Positions 12,116 to 24,775 of a stretch of DNA of 64,000 bases are shown in pieces (the stretch's first letter is position 1; every line of letters starts with the position of its first letter). Both the position numbers and the translations under genes were made by a program. The notes under the pieces are model-generated. The model ran no database searches. It worked only from the letters and a program-made list of their open reading frames with translations, and was not told where the DNA came from. Source of the DNA: Leptoclinus maculatus (Eukaryota > Chordata > Actinopteri > Perciformes > Stichaeidae); NCBI GenBank assembly GCA_032191485.1, contig JAVDOI010000011.1:2575438-2639437 (forward strand), read 5' to 3'.

Positions 12116-12580
12116 GGTCAAATTGGGACACAGTTGCAATGATAAAACTCCTACCATGAGAGTTTTTAATGCCACCAGGGGAAGGTAGGTACCGTGATCA
12201 ATGGCGGTGGCCGAAATGAGGACATCTGAGGTCAACGTCCTTTTTCTAATCATCCGAGGAATCATTACACTCCATCAAACGCCGTGTTGAGGGGTGTGCG
12301 TGACCTCACACGGCTTGTATTTGTTGCCTTAAGCTGGTATCTTTGACCTTTTAGGTTAGGAAATATGAATTCTTATATTTCTTATTAGTATTTTTTTGTC
12401 AATGCACAGCAGAAACGCAGAAGGGGAAACTCTCCTTTCCAAACACGGTGTCACTTGTCAAAACAGTGTCTTGAAAGAAGGCAGCCGTCTCCCGGTGACA
12501 TCGTATGGATGATATACTTACGCTTTTTGCTATCAATCACACGAGATGCAGCTTGAAAGAGATTGAATTACTGTTTACAA
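12116..12580 (+). repeat. Local duplication, arm B (empty of the element)
   Basis: Partner of the segment at 10208-11080 and collinear with it, but lacking the dispersed element, so it resembles the pre-insertion state. Divergence is substantial, which suggests an old event. Confidence 0.65.
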
Positions 12581-12827
12581 GGATGAGATTAAATTGTTTT
12601 TAATATACAATGTTATGAAAGCAATAACCTTTTTGATGGCCGCAATCATATCCTAATAAAACTGATATTCATTAGTGTCAGGGAATATTCCCTGCCTCCA
12701 ATCTCCTCGAACTAATACGCTACCTGAATCACCGCGGCTGGCGCGCAAACAAATCCTGTTGTCCTTCATGGCTGACAAGGTAAACAACAGGCGCTCCGGT
12801 CCAATGACAGACGACTGACTGTACACT

Positions 12828-12858
<31 letters not shown>

Positions 12859-14889
12859 CTTTATGGATTCAGAACAACAAAAAATGTTCATGCAAATCAT
12901 TCAGAGGGTTGTTGACCGCACACTTGATGAATACTTACTTGAATGCGATTGCTCAATTTCCTGTCCATTTCACCCCACATCCACTGGGCTTCATGACACC
13001 ACAATCCCCCCCCCCCCCCCCCATTCTCTCCTACATTGTCAGCTGCTCCTTGATGGAGGATAGTGCTGCATTTCAGATACAAATGCTTTAAAAGCATTCT
13101 TCTCCAGCCAAAATACTAAATTACACACATTTACGATTGACGTGTTTTTTCCAGTTTGACGTATCGCCTCCCTGCTTAATGTTTCTGGTGGTTCTCTGCT
13201 TTTACACGCCTGCTTGCTCACATGCATTACGTCATTTTGTTGTGTGACTTTTAGGCTATATGGTTTAACTTTTGCTCTATATTTTCCCTGGAAAAGGCAA
13301 ACCCAAGTCCAATAGTTGGAAACAATCTATAACAAAATGCCTATTCTACATAAACTATAAAAACTAACAATTAAATGAAACATTTTCTATTGTCTTCTAC
13401 AGATATGCAATGATGATGATCGCAGGGTAATGAATGCTGATGTCGTCCAATATCAAGTCTCCGTTTGATCAAGTCAGGCGAGACGTTGCGATGTATGTGT
13501 GTGCACTGGGAACCGTTGTAGCTACCTTACTCCACTGCCCTGTAGACTGAAAGAATGGCTGTTAAAAGTTTGTAGTTAGTCAGTTTCAATGTCCTCCAAC
13601 AGCATTTTTTTTTTAGGAAAGACATCCTTGCAAGCTTCTTAAACTGCGACATAATCCACCTCCTCACCCTCCAACCGAATACTTAAGATACTCTAAACGC
13701 TCATAGTTTTAACACGAAATGTGGATGCAACGTAGCAGGCTTTCAAATAGGACTCCAATGTAAACCCATCTGCATCATTAACAGACGCTCGGAGGAACAG
13801 ATGTAGTGTTAAAGAGCGAGAAGTCCACTTAGGTGGGAGTGGTGGTGGATCGGACAAACAAACGCAGGACGTACTGTACACCCAGGAGGCCGCTGTTTGT
13901 TTCCCGTCTCAAACTAAAAGTCAACGTTTACTGACGTCGTCCCGTCATTCGTTTAAGTCGACGTCGACCGCGATCTTTTCCTCAGATCTTTGGGAGTGAC
14001 GGCGTGTTGTAAATGCACAGATTCTAATGCTCCTTGAGAATGATCATTCTCACAGAAAACAGTGTATTTATAACATCACATGTTGTCTTAACGCTGCGTG
14101 AAGATAAACCGCAGAAAACAATGAACAAATAAATAAAAATAAGCTTCGCTGACAGTCTCCTAAATCGCACGACAGGATTATGCATTATAAATGATTCAGA
14201 ACCCATTCAAAATGTTCTCTAGATGCATAATAAATCACCATGTTCTTCATAGTGACAGACTCTCTGATGTTAAAGTACCGCGCCATCACTCCCTCCATGT
14301 TTCTCAGTCTGCCAAAAACCCACTAAGAGCCACGGAAGTAGTGATGGAGTGAGTGAGTCGGTAACATCTCCTCAAACAGATCGGCACGTAGGTTATCACA
14401 TTGTCGCGCATCAGCACTGCTGTTTTGACAAGCCGGCGTGACCTCTGTGTTGCACAATCACATGATCACAACTGGTCGGGTCAGAGGTCAACGCTAATGG
14501 ATGGTGCACCACGGGAAGCAGCTTTATGTCAGGGTGTGAGTGCGCGCGTGTGTGTGTGTGTGTTTGTGCTGCAAACTCTCATAAAGACTGTGGGAGTTTC
14601 CTGTCATGTCGCAGTTATTTTGATGTACAGCATCTTATAAGAAATGCCACTGTGGTACTTTGTAATGTGAAAGTAGTTCGATGGGACTTTTAGGATCGGA
14701 GCTCGGGTATAAGACTGCGCAGACACGTTTCAGTGTTTTGCCAAAGAAATAAAGATATGATGAATATGAAAAGCAGGTTTTGTGTTGCTATGAAATGCAA
14801 TTAAATGCTTCTGTTTTCTGCCTTTAATTTATTCTACACTCATAAGATCAAGTATCATAATATATCCCAATTGCTTGTCACTCACTGAA
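12581..14889. other. Intergenic; no gene
   Basis: Holds (GA)n at 12833-12858, C17 at 13006-13022, a GTCGACGTCGAC palindrome at 13957-13968 and a short (GT)n near 14545. The 12660-12790 part is moderately complex. No supportable gene. Confidence 0.55.
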
Positions 14890-15020
14890 TATCTTTCTTT
14901 GCCAGCATCGGTGGATTATAATTCCCATAATTGCAACAGATTATGATAATTTCATTATGCATTATACTCAGTTATAATGCAGTATAATGGGATTATAAAT
15001 TACTCTTGTTTGCTTTAAAT
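14890..15020. promoter_or_regulatory. AT-rich cluster of homeodomain-type cores
   Basis: GATTATAATTCCCATAATTG, GATTATGATAATTTCATTAT and ATTATAAATTACTC crowd TTAT/ATAA/TAAT cores into about 120 bp, in an order too irregular for a simple repeat. Confidence 0.3.
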
Positions 15021-15304
15021 AAAGTGCAAAAATTAGTTTTTACTTTGAATTTTTATGCTTTTGTGGAATTTGTGTTGTGTGCCTCGATATCAATGAAATG
15101 AAAACAAATGAAAACGGGAAGTAAAACCGATGTATTATCTTTGAATGAAAAATGCTGACAGTTGTGTGTCTTGGTGCCCTGTGTTTTGGGAGACTATCAA
15201 AATAAAAGTTCCCATTCTTTGGTTTTGGTCCAAGGCCAACGCGCCCACGCAGGAAACACATCATGATGAACGCTCAGTCTACATAGGAAACGCCAACCTC
15301 CTCC

Positions 15305-15520
15305 ATCTCTCTCTCTCTCTCTCTCTTTCTCTCGCTCTCTCTTGTCTCCCTACCTTTTTCTCTCCTCCTAGTCTCCCCTTTCTCTCCCTCTCCCTCTCTT
15401 CCTGTCTTTATCTTTTCCTTTGCTGCCTCTCCTTCACCACCTCTGTTTGGGCTCTGTCTCTCTTTTTTTTTTGGAATACTCCCCTCCCTCCCTCCCTCCC
15501 CCCCCCTCTCCTCTGCATCC
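15305..15520. repeat. Pyrimidine-rich low-complexity tract
   Basis: CT-rich for about 215 bp, including (CT)n, CCCT and T9 runs. An open frame crosses it with Ser/Leu/Pro-only composition. Confidence 0.9.
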
Positions 15521-15634
15521 CTCAGTATCCACCCGACAGTGAGTCATCCATCTTCATTGGGGAGACACATGTGCTGTTTTGACAGAGAGGTCTCTGACGG
15601 AGCGAGAGGAAGGAAAGCAGCAACCCCATGACAG

Positions 15635-15790
15635 CAAAGACACATTATCGGTGGGAAAACACATCCGAGCATCAATTACTGAAGCCCATCCAGCTCCACC
15701 AACACTTTGGGTATTACAGCTATTGTCACTGCCGCCTGGTTCAATGATCCGGCATCACCGGAGAGGTGTTAAATCAATCTAATGAGTTAA
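15635..15790. promoter_or_regulatory. Candidate conserved non-coding block
   Basis: Contains GCATCAATTACTGAAGCCC, GGGTATTACAGCTATTGTCA and AATCAATCTAATGAGTTAAT in a balanced stretch after the pyrimidine tract. Confidence 0.35.
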
Positions 15791-16139
15791 TACTCTATTA
15801 GTCAACCATGTGGGTTGGATATAAGAAGTGCGGGTCCTAAATGGTATGAGATTTTTGATTTTAATTGTGTTGCTCCCAAGACTTTGGTGCTTCTCAAAAT
15901 TTAATTTGCACTTTGATTTTTGTTTGCATAAGTACTCGTTGGGGTCTCCCCCCCCCCCGTTCAGCCATTGAAGCTATTGTTGCTAATGCTAACTCCCCTG
16001 TTTTCCCCCTCTTATTCCAATTAAACGGACATTTCTGCCCCTAGAAATGTTTGAATTACTGACGTTTTGTGTCAGTCAACAGTCGAGATTAAAATCATCA
16101 TTTATCCATTTGAAAATGTGAATTATTACTTCACCATCT

Positions 16140-16440
16140 GACCATTCGTCATATTAGCGTCTTCTTACAGATGGCAGTTTGATTGATACGGGACAATCAA
16201 TCTGATATGGGAGACGTCGGCCATGTAACTGATGTGGAGCCGGATTCGTTTGTAATTGCTGTCAGAGGTGATCTTAGTCAGCGTCTTTGCCATTTGGAAA
16301 CGGTTTTACTTTGACCTAAAGATGACAGTTCAATTAAATACAGTGTCTTCAGGCTGAGCGGATGTGACAGTCACGTCCATGACAGTTGCCATAAGGGCAT
16401 TAATGACATCGCTTGCCAGTCAAGCTGTCACTACTCTCTC
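16140..16440. promoter_or_regulatory. Candidate conserved non-coding block
   Basis: Contains TTGATACGGGACAATCAATC, two TGACAGT-CACGTCC/TGCCATAAGG segments and GGCATTAATGACATCGC. Weak but complex. Confidence 0.3.
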
Positions 16441-18440
16441 CTCTGTTGCCTTTTGGTGTCATGAAATTAAGTTATAAAAAAAAAGCTTTGAAGGAGAGTC
16501 GATAAATCAATACATCTAAAGTCCCTGTTCTGATTTGGGGAAACAAAAGGGAACGGTGGCATAATTACAGTTCAGCATGAAGACGGTGACACACTTTCTA
16601 TTGTTTTGGGTCTGTGCTACTAACACACACAACAATGACTATGGGCTTTAGGAGCTGACCTCCCGATTTAAAGGATTACACCAGTGGATTTGCATGTTTG
16701 AATTATGTTATATTTTACATCAAAGCTCACCGTTTACCAATCCAATCTGCCGTGTTTTAGAAATCTACTCGTGCTTTTGCCATCGCTCCGAGCACCCGTC
16801 GTTTTCTCTTCGGTATGAAGCTATTAAAGCTCGTCTGAGTCGTGTCGTCCATCACAGTGAGCATCCAGTCGGCCTTCATTTTTGTCAAAGTTACATAATC
16901 GACATGAGGTAATGCCGTGCAGATGTTTCAAATCGAATCACTCTGCTCTTAAACTGCATTAGCACACAATGATAATGCAACATTGACAGAATTGATGCAA
17001 ACTTCATGTTCGCGCTGATGGATTTACACAACTCGAGCACGTTTGAGAGTCCACTGATGCATATTTTTGCTCTACTGTAAGTAGAGAAATGAATGGATGC
17101 CAACGGCTGCCTGAATATCAACATATTGACACATTCAATTTAGGAACTTGAGCTAAAATATTAGAAATGAGAGCTTCACGTGAAGGTCTTGCGTTCTGTT
17201 TCGGTGACCTGAACGCCTCTTCACTCAACATGTTCACTGGTATCGGGTTGTAAACGCTGATGCACTTATGTGTTCTGATAATGAATCTACTCGATCTCCA
17301 TCTCCGCGCAGCCTCACATCATTACTACGCGTTTCACGAAGCGCTTCCTTGCCATCTCCAACATCATGTGGATCACGGTAACAAGTCTTTGATTTACTAC
17401 CAAAATGATCCTCAGCGATTTTATTTGTGCCTAATGTTTTTAAAGTTGCCACATAAATCAAGTCGAATCAAGAGGAGGAAGAGGTTCTCTCCTTCCACCC
17501 TCCCCCCCCCCCCTCCCTGCATTAGCTCATCCTCCTCTCGCAGACTCTCCCCGCCTGGCGCTCACTTCCCGTCTGTAGGCACTCATACCGGGACGCCGCT
17601 CGCTCAGCGCTTCCTCTTGACGACCCTCTAAGGTACATTTGATGTCAGCAGGAACAGCTTGTTTTCCTTTCCTCCCTCTGAGTCCCTCTCTTGCTCCCTC
17701 TCCCCGTCACGCTTCTCATTTCTTCTTTAGTCTGAAGTGCCGTCGCATTATTGGACGAAGGTTTGAGAGGCCGCGGTGCCAGATTGATGGCCGCTGGGGA
17801 GCGTGTCTGTGACATGCGGGCCTGAGAAGAAGCATCGAGGAAGAGCTCCTCTCTGCCCCATCCATCATCCCTGAGCCCTAATCACCCAGTGATGGAGAAC
17901 GTGCAGGATGGAGGAGGAGAGAGTTCTGGATGACAGACGTGTGTCTGTTGCACAACAAAAGCAATTCTGCCGTCTACCGTGAGCCACTTTCTTCTCGAGC
18001 CTTATTTATCCAGGGAGGGTTTGTGGAGCAGAGATGATCTGTCTCTGCATCCCTGTTCATACAGTTAAGCCCTCATCTCACAGGACTAATATCATCTCAG
18101 CATGTGAAGTCTTCAGGTACGCTCACATTAGCCCTCCGTTCAATAAAATTGCTGCACAATCATGTGCCCCCCCCCCCCCAAAAGAGGATGTGACATCATG
18201 GTTCCAATGTGGGCAATAAATAAATGCGGAGCAGAGCAACCATGCACTGGAAGTGTCATAAAAGGAGCAATGCTGCATTTTGCACAACATTTACGACTTT
18301 TCAATTTAAAAACCCGTCAGATCACGTTGGCTCGTTCAGCCAGTGTGTTAATTCGCAACGTAAAGTTTAACCTGACAGGTTCCTCTGCGAGATAGCAGCA
18401 AAGCGGAAGACACATCCTTGTATTTTGCCGTCAAAACCAG

Positions 18441-18790
18441 GCGGCACCCTCTGAGTCTGAAGAGTGAAGCCAATGGGGAAGTGCATTCAACCTGCATTCT
18501 CTCTAGTGTCCACCAGGGGGCGACTCCTCTGGTTGTATAGAAGTCTATGAGAAAATGACTCTACTTCTCTCTTGATTTATTACCTCAGTAAACATTGTAA
18601 ACATGAGTTTATGGTCTCAATCTCTAGTTTCAAGTCTTATTCAATACAGCATGATGTTCATTTAGTAAACTATGGTCCATTTAGAGTCAAACAGACCATA
18701 AATCAGAGTATATGATTTAGGGCGAGGCTACGTTGTGATTGACAGGTCACTACCACGGTGTTGATGTTGTCCTACAACTTTTGTCATTTT
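18441..18790 (+). repeat. Dispersed element, copy 3 (right-truncated)
   Basis: Begins with GCGGCACCCTCTGAG and GTGAAGCCAATGG as in copy 1 and follows it closely through GTGATTGACAGGTCAC, then similarity stops near 18790 before the GATGGCG/CRE part. Confidence 0.85.
18510..18524 (+). promoter_or_regulatory. CTCF-like motif in repeat copy 3
   Basis: CCACCAGGGGGCGAC, identical to copy 1 across the core and in the same orientation. Confidence 0.5.
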
Positions 18791-19309
18791 GTTAATGAAA
18801 GTTAATCGTAACATTTTCACCTAAAAAATCTGTTATTCCACGTTCAGTTGTACTTCACCCTTCGCCCTTTTTCTCTTGTTTGTATTGCTCAAGGGCACTT
18901 CAGGTGAAGCATAACAGATGAAGCACATTATCAAGGATTATCTTCCTTGTAGCATAAAAATTATTTTGATCCCATAACTTGTCCTCTGATAACTTCCCCT
19001 TCCTTAGTCGTTAAAATAGAAATAATTGAGCGATGAGCAAACATAAGAGAATCAACTGAGCTTTCGTAAAAACCCTCTCAACATCTTCTCACTGTCAAAA
19101 TAAGCATTTAAGATGTCACAGGAGACCGTTTCCAAAGAGAGAAGATAGAACCACACGTTCCACACAAAAAAAGAGTGGGGCTTTAATTGCTTCTTTAAAT
19201 TTCAATAATAAAAAATAAAATAAAGCAATTATATTGTCAAAGCTGGTGCCACATTTTTCCACGTAGTGGATTTGCAAAGAGGATAAAAAAACCACACACT
19301 TCAAAAAAG

Positions 19310-19570
19310 ACAAATGCCTCATCAGCAATTAGGCGACAGAGAACTTTTCCTGCAGAACATCAATCAAATCCAAGCCTCTTCCCACGTCTCACCTTCTATT
19401 TTGTTATTTGTCACCAAAATGATTAATAGTCACTTAGCGTATTATTGCACAGCATGCTGCCGCGGCTCCTGCAATTACACAATACTTAGCTTCTCAGCTG
19501 TCAGCGATGCAATGCGAGGAAGAGGATACCGAAAGTTCACACGGCAGAGGAGCCGAAGCAGAGGTTAATA
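19310..19570. promoter_or_regulatory. Candidate conserved non-coding block
   Basis: AATGCCTCATCAGCAATTAG, ACATCAATCAAATCCAAGCC, AAAATGATTAATAGTCACTT and CCTGCAATTACACAATAC occur in a compact balanced segment. Confidence 0.4.
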
Positions 19571-22500
19571 CACTCGCAGAGAGGATGTGTCACTTTCAAC
19601 ACATCTGTTTTAATGACAGAGTGTCTCTTTGAGTTACTTTCCCCTCGCAGCCTAGATGGTGTGTCAGTAAGAGCAAATATTACCCCAAAATACTGAAAAT
19701 GCACACTCACGGGATTGCGGATTACCGACGATGATAAATGACCTGTAATAACAGCAAAACGTAATTGTTATTAATGCATTTTTGTTGAAAAGCAAAACAA
19801 ATGTCAGCTGTCAGATGAAAAATGGAAAATCCTTTTGAAGCATTCATTAAAAAAACAACAGACAGTCTTTCCTCTTTGTTTTGAATATTTAAATATATTG
19901 ACTACAGCTGCAGATTTATGATGCACCATCTATTGACCTGCTGGTATCTTTATATAATTAGAAGATGATGGATTTCAGCTTTTCCAAACTGAACATAAGT
20001 ACAAAAACAATGTAGTTGGCTCTTAATTATTTTTCATGCACATATTGCCTTGGAGCAGAGTAGCAGTGCTGCAATGTGAATAAGGGGAAAAAAACCCACA
20101 TGACCTCGTTCAGTCCAGCCATTATCATTGAAGTAATGCATAAGATGTTTTTCCAGGTAGGACTTGTGCGTCGTTTGTCAATGTCAGAAGAAAGGTTTCG
20201 CAAGACAAAGACCCATTAAGAGCTCAGACTAAGTGTTTCTTCTTTCGGAATATTATATGATCGCCATTTGTTTTCACTGCCTCGCGTAGTTTAAAGACAT
20301 GATTGACTCTCAAAAGGTTTATTTCCGAGGCAGGACCGATCTGCCGGCATCAGTTGTTAATGTAATGACCCATGAAGGCATGCCAATCTCTCCATCACCA
20401 AACCCCAAACACACAATATATTTGGTATATTAAATGGACTTTCATTCTGCAAAAGTACATATTCTTAAGAGTATCCCAAGACCAAAATTTAGGATATTAT
20501 TATTGCCCAGTAAACCTTTTTAGATCATCCCACATTGAATTAATCTGTTTGCAAATCAGCAGTAACATACTAAAACTTATATTTTAAATCCCATCATATC
20601 ACACTGTCACATCCTCGGCTGAGGACTGGGATTACTCTTGAGCAGCATTTGGGAATAAAATCATATCTTTTGAATACATTTCCTGCTTTTTTCCCTGATG
20701 GTCGGAATAACTTGCTGAATGTGTAGCTCGTGGTGAGTCTCTGTGGGACACAGAAAGCAATCCCAATGTCTTTTGCGACAGCAGTACCAACAATAATACC
20801 ACTTGGAAACTCTTAAGAGTTGTGGCCACTTAAAATGTTCAATCAAATTTGCCAACATCTGTAGTTAGTGGTGGTAACAGTAAGCATGGTTTCATACTAC
20901 TGCAAACCCTCGTTGAGCAGCTACTTTGAGTTGGTTACCTCATGATGACTTGGAGCGGTGTCCCTTTTTTTGCTCCAATATTGTAATATTTAAAACCGAT
21001 CCCCTGTCAAAAGATATTGAATAGACACATTCTTTGATGAAGGATTGCAGTTAGCGCTAACCTCTGTGACACCGCATTTCACTGTGACTGCTTCACAATA
21101 AAAAGCCGACCCATGTTTTTGCCACTTTGGCTGTATTGAACAAAATGGTCGACTTGCATGATACAAGTGTACGAAAGTGAACTTCAAACATTAAGGCTAC
21201 TGTGACTGAGATCAAATGACAGCCAGTACCACATTTTCCTGTGTGGGGAATGGCGGACTGTAACGTAATCTACTTTCATGTGAATAAATATTCACATTTG
21301 CAGCAGTGTTTTAATTAGATATTTGGTCATCTCTTCATCTAACTGTCAATGTGTCTTCATAGTGAAACGGCAGAACGGTATGTTTTGATTTTGCAGATCT
21401 GTTTATTTGATCTGGTCCAAGACAGATGGCTCCTGTCATTCCTCGTCTTTGTAATAACTTGTATTTATATTCAGCCTGTCAGTCGTCCTTCAACAACAAT
21501 GTCAACTTGGGCAAACAAAATAGTCCATGTCCTGCCTGAGAAAATGAAATGCTCACGTATTCCTATTGGCCTCCGGATCAGAGCGAGAGAGAGAGAGAGA
21601 GAGAGAGAACGACATGGAAATCCCCCCTCTTTAAGATTTCATGTTCCTCGTTCTTTCCGCCCTCTCTGCTGGCGTCGCCCATTAAAGTGCTCATGCTGTT
21701 CACTTTATCATTCTTATGACCCCCATCTTCAGCATCGGTACTGAGGCTTTCCTCCCCCTCTGTCTCTAATTCATCATCCTTTATAGAGACTAATAGGCTA
21801 GAGGTGACACCAGGGAGAGCCCACGATGACTCCTGGCTGCTCAGATCCACTCAGAGTGAAGGGTTTTCATTTGCCTCCAAGACACCGTGGTATTCATTTG
21901 TTGCAATGGCACCCAATTTTCTCCTGGCTTATAGCACAAAACTCTGGGAATCTTTTACGAGGCCTCTTAAACGGAGACGTACAGCCCGAGTTAAGGAGTG
22001 CTGTATGATGCCGCTTCCCTCCCGGCTGCCTCTCACTGATAATATTACTTGTTTCATATTAAATGGCACGTATTGTATTTAGTAACTGCACGACGGAGTG
22101 GGACGTGTGCAAAGATGAGTTTGTCACTTATCTCAATGCAAGCTGCATTCATTGTTTAGTCGAGTGCAGTAAGTTTATGTAGTAAATGAAATGATTGCAT
22201 GCAAAGTTAACGGAAAAGACACGAGTGGAGGCTGGATCAAAGGTGAAAATGTGTCTGTTTGAGTTGAAAATGTTTCGCTTGAGTGAAAGATTCATGAAGA
22301 TCCCCGAAGCTCTTCTCCACTTTGTGAATGCAATGAGACTTTAGGAGTTGCTGGTAAGTTTTGAGACGAGTCAGACTCAAACACACACCGAGCTTCATGA
22401 CCACAAGCCCATAGACTGAAGTATGTTATTTAAAAAGTGTGCCACCGTCGATTAATGTCTTGACTTGACTTAACTCGAGTGCAAAGATTTGAGTCTCGCA

Positions 22501-23329
22501 CAACAATGACTTGGGCCCCCGTCCCTGCTAGCTGGTGGAAGCTAACAATGATCATTATTAGAATCAGCCTGCAGGCTGTTCAAACAAAAACGTTAGGAGC
22601 CCTATTAGTCATATTTACCGAGGTGACTCTTCAAAGTAAAGTTCTGTCATCGTGCTTCGAAGTAGAAAACCAAAACAGCCGGTGTGACTCGGACTGCTAA
22701 TTATATTGGCAGCACTCGCTGTTTGTTCAGTGAAGTGAGCTTTTTAGCTTGAGAGCAGATCGTTGGCAAAAGTATGAATATAGACATGAGGTTTACATAC
22801 AGACGGTAGTTAACGGTTAAACGGTGTGTCAACAATGGCTAAAAGCTGGAGGTGGAACAGGAAAATAGCCACCAAAGTTAAAGTCAAACTCTCTCCAACC
22901 ATCCACCACCTCAACCTCCACAATCATCTAAAATCAAACGTATGGAAACTATCACACATTCTGCTCTGAATGTGACAATTAACCACTTTTCAATTCAGTT
23001 CAGTTACCTGAACATTGTTCACATTTAGTTTGTCGTTCGTGTTCTGCAGTTGTATTTAAATATAACTGCAGACACAATGTAAAGGCAGCTGCAGGGGGCG
23101 AGTGAGTCGGATCCTTTTGTTCAAGCAAGGCGGCTATAAGTGAGGCTGAACACACATATATCTTCATTCATATTTAAATCCTTATATATGGATTTGTTAA
23201 CCAGCTCTGAGTTGCTGAGAAGATATAAATATTGGCTTATGGAGTATTGTATTGCCAAGCATGTTATTTGTTTAAGCCACAGGTAGACTATTAGCTGAGC
23301 TGAGTTAAAGATCTCATCATCTAAATAAA
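19571..23329. other. Intergenic; one coding-like minus-strand patch
   Basis: Mostly AT-rich. (GA)n at 21583-21608; next to it, 21640-21850 on the minus strand reads as an acidic Ser/Glu/Asp-rich peptide with no family match (see findings). Moderately complex segments near 19680-20350 and 21800-22060 may be regulatory. Confidence 0.45.
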
Positions 23330-23505
23330 TGAAAGATTATTAGATGAATTAACAAGGCGATGATAACGTCATTTATTCGTCCCAATTTCAGACGACGTGG
23401 GAAGAAGATGCTAATTACTGCGCTCAGAAAGCGCCCCTTCGTTATTAGCGTTTCCAATAACGGGTGATAGCGTTTGATTAACCAGGACGCGCTTCCTTTG
23501 GGGAG
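23330..23505. promoter_or_regulatory. Candidate conserved non-coding block
   Basis: GATGATAACGTCATTTATTC, GATGCTAATTACTGCGCTC, CGTTATTAGCGTTTCCAATA and GCGTTTGATTAACC. AACGTCATTTA resembles an AP-1/CRE half site. Confidence 0.4.
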
Positions 23506-24379
23506 AAAAATATTAGGTTGAGAAATGTGTTTATTTTTAAACTGAATACCAAGGGATATTCACCGCTTTTAAATAGCATGAATACAGTGAAAATACATAA
23601 TGCCTGAACTATAATGTTATGCTTTCAAATGCAAAACCATTTGAATTATAAATGTGCCGCAAGGAAGAGACAAATAGACTGAATCTACTGCGCTTCAAAT
23701 GATGTGGAACATTCGACTGCAGTCTTGCAGAGCCTGGTTTAACACCTACTGTTTGCACTTCTCTCCGCTTTCCATGAAGTTAAAAGTCTCTAATGATACT
23801 GAGCAGGTTGTTCCATTTGTACAATGATGACTTTCTTTAAAATAGGCCTGTGGCACATCTATTTGGACTAGATTAGCATTTTGACAGCAGCAAATAGAGA
23901 CATTTTAATGCAGGAATGTACCTATCCTTTGAGACTTAAGAAACTTAAGTAAACGTGACAATCTGTGAATGGAAAGCCTGATAATCAACCAATCCTTCAA
24001 CCTGCTGCTGCTTTTTTTTTAATCACTCCCCTTCCCTGGTTAATTAATAGAGCAAATATAGATTTAACTAATGACACGTTGCAGATTTCACTGTAATGAA
24101 CCACTTAAAAGTTATCTCCTGATTCCACTTAGGGCTGCCAACAAACACCAAAGTCCAGAGCTGCTGGATGGTTAGGGTTCAGACTTGTTTCAGGTTAGAT
24201 AAAGATTGTCGGAACAATAAAACCAATTCATAATTGTTGATCTGTAGAGGGACGCACACTCTGGACATCCCTAAATAAAGGGTCCACCGCTCCCTGCTTT
24301 GGCACTGAATGTTGTGTGCTGCAGAATCATCCATTGTGAAAGTAAATCCTCGGATACTGGGCTCAACTGTGGAGTTGCC

Positions 24380-24775
24380 TGGACAATGTATCCTCATAAT
24401 GGTTCATATGATATCGTATGATACCTCATAATGGTTCATATGATATCGTACGAAAGTGTTTTTTCGTATGTTTTCCTAAGGAAAGTCCAGTTTCCTACTC
24501 GTTACATCCATGCGGCCTTTTCAAAATAAACTTCTCTCTTCACAGGAAACAACTTAGTTAGGTTTAGGCCACACAAGTACTTGGTTAGGTTTAGAAATAG
24601 ATCATCGTTTGGGTTAAAATAACTACGAAGTGCCGTCACTAACATATGTAAGTTACGTCTTGTTTTACTCGGGGAACCAACAGCTGTTTCCTGGCTGAAA
24701 GATCTGTGTTTGTTGGACCCGTCTTCTGACCCTCTCACCCGCCTTTGTGTGCTTTTGTGTTCTTCCTCGTTCATG
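24380..24775. repeat. TTAGGTTTAG-type dispersed repeat, copy 1, with a 32-bp tandem duplication
   Basis: Contains CACAGGAAACAACTTAGTTA, GGTTTAG, GTTTGGGTTAAAATAACTAC, GAAGTGCCGT, GGGGAACCAACAGC and TTTCCTGGCTGAAAGATC. A 32-bp unit beginning CCTCATAATGGTTCATATGA is tandemly doubled at 24392-24455. It shares its blocks in the same order with 41595-41830. Confidence 0.65.

Larger units (their letters stand above)
16441..19309. other. Intergenic; dispersed element copy 3 and C tracts
   Basis: Frames such as 17260-17631 lack domains. C12 at 17502-17513 and C13 at 18167-18179. The rest is ordinary intergenic DNA. Confidence 0.5.

Noticed and set aside
11659..12159. 166-codon + frame
   Set aside because: It runs through T-rich and (CT)n low complexity and a homeodomain-core block; the protein has no family features.
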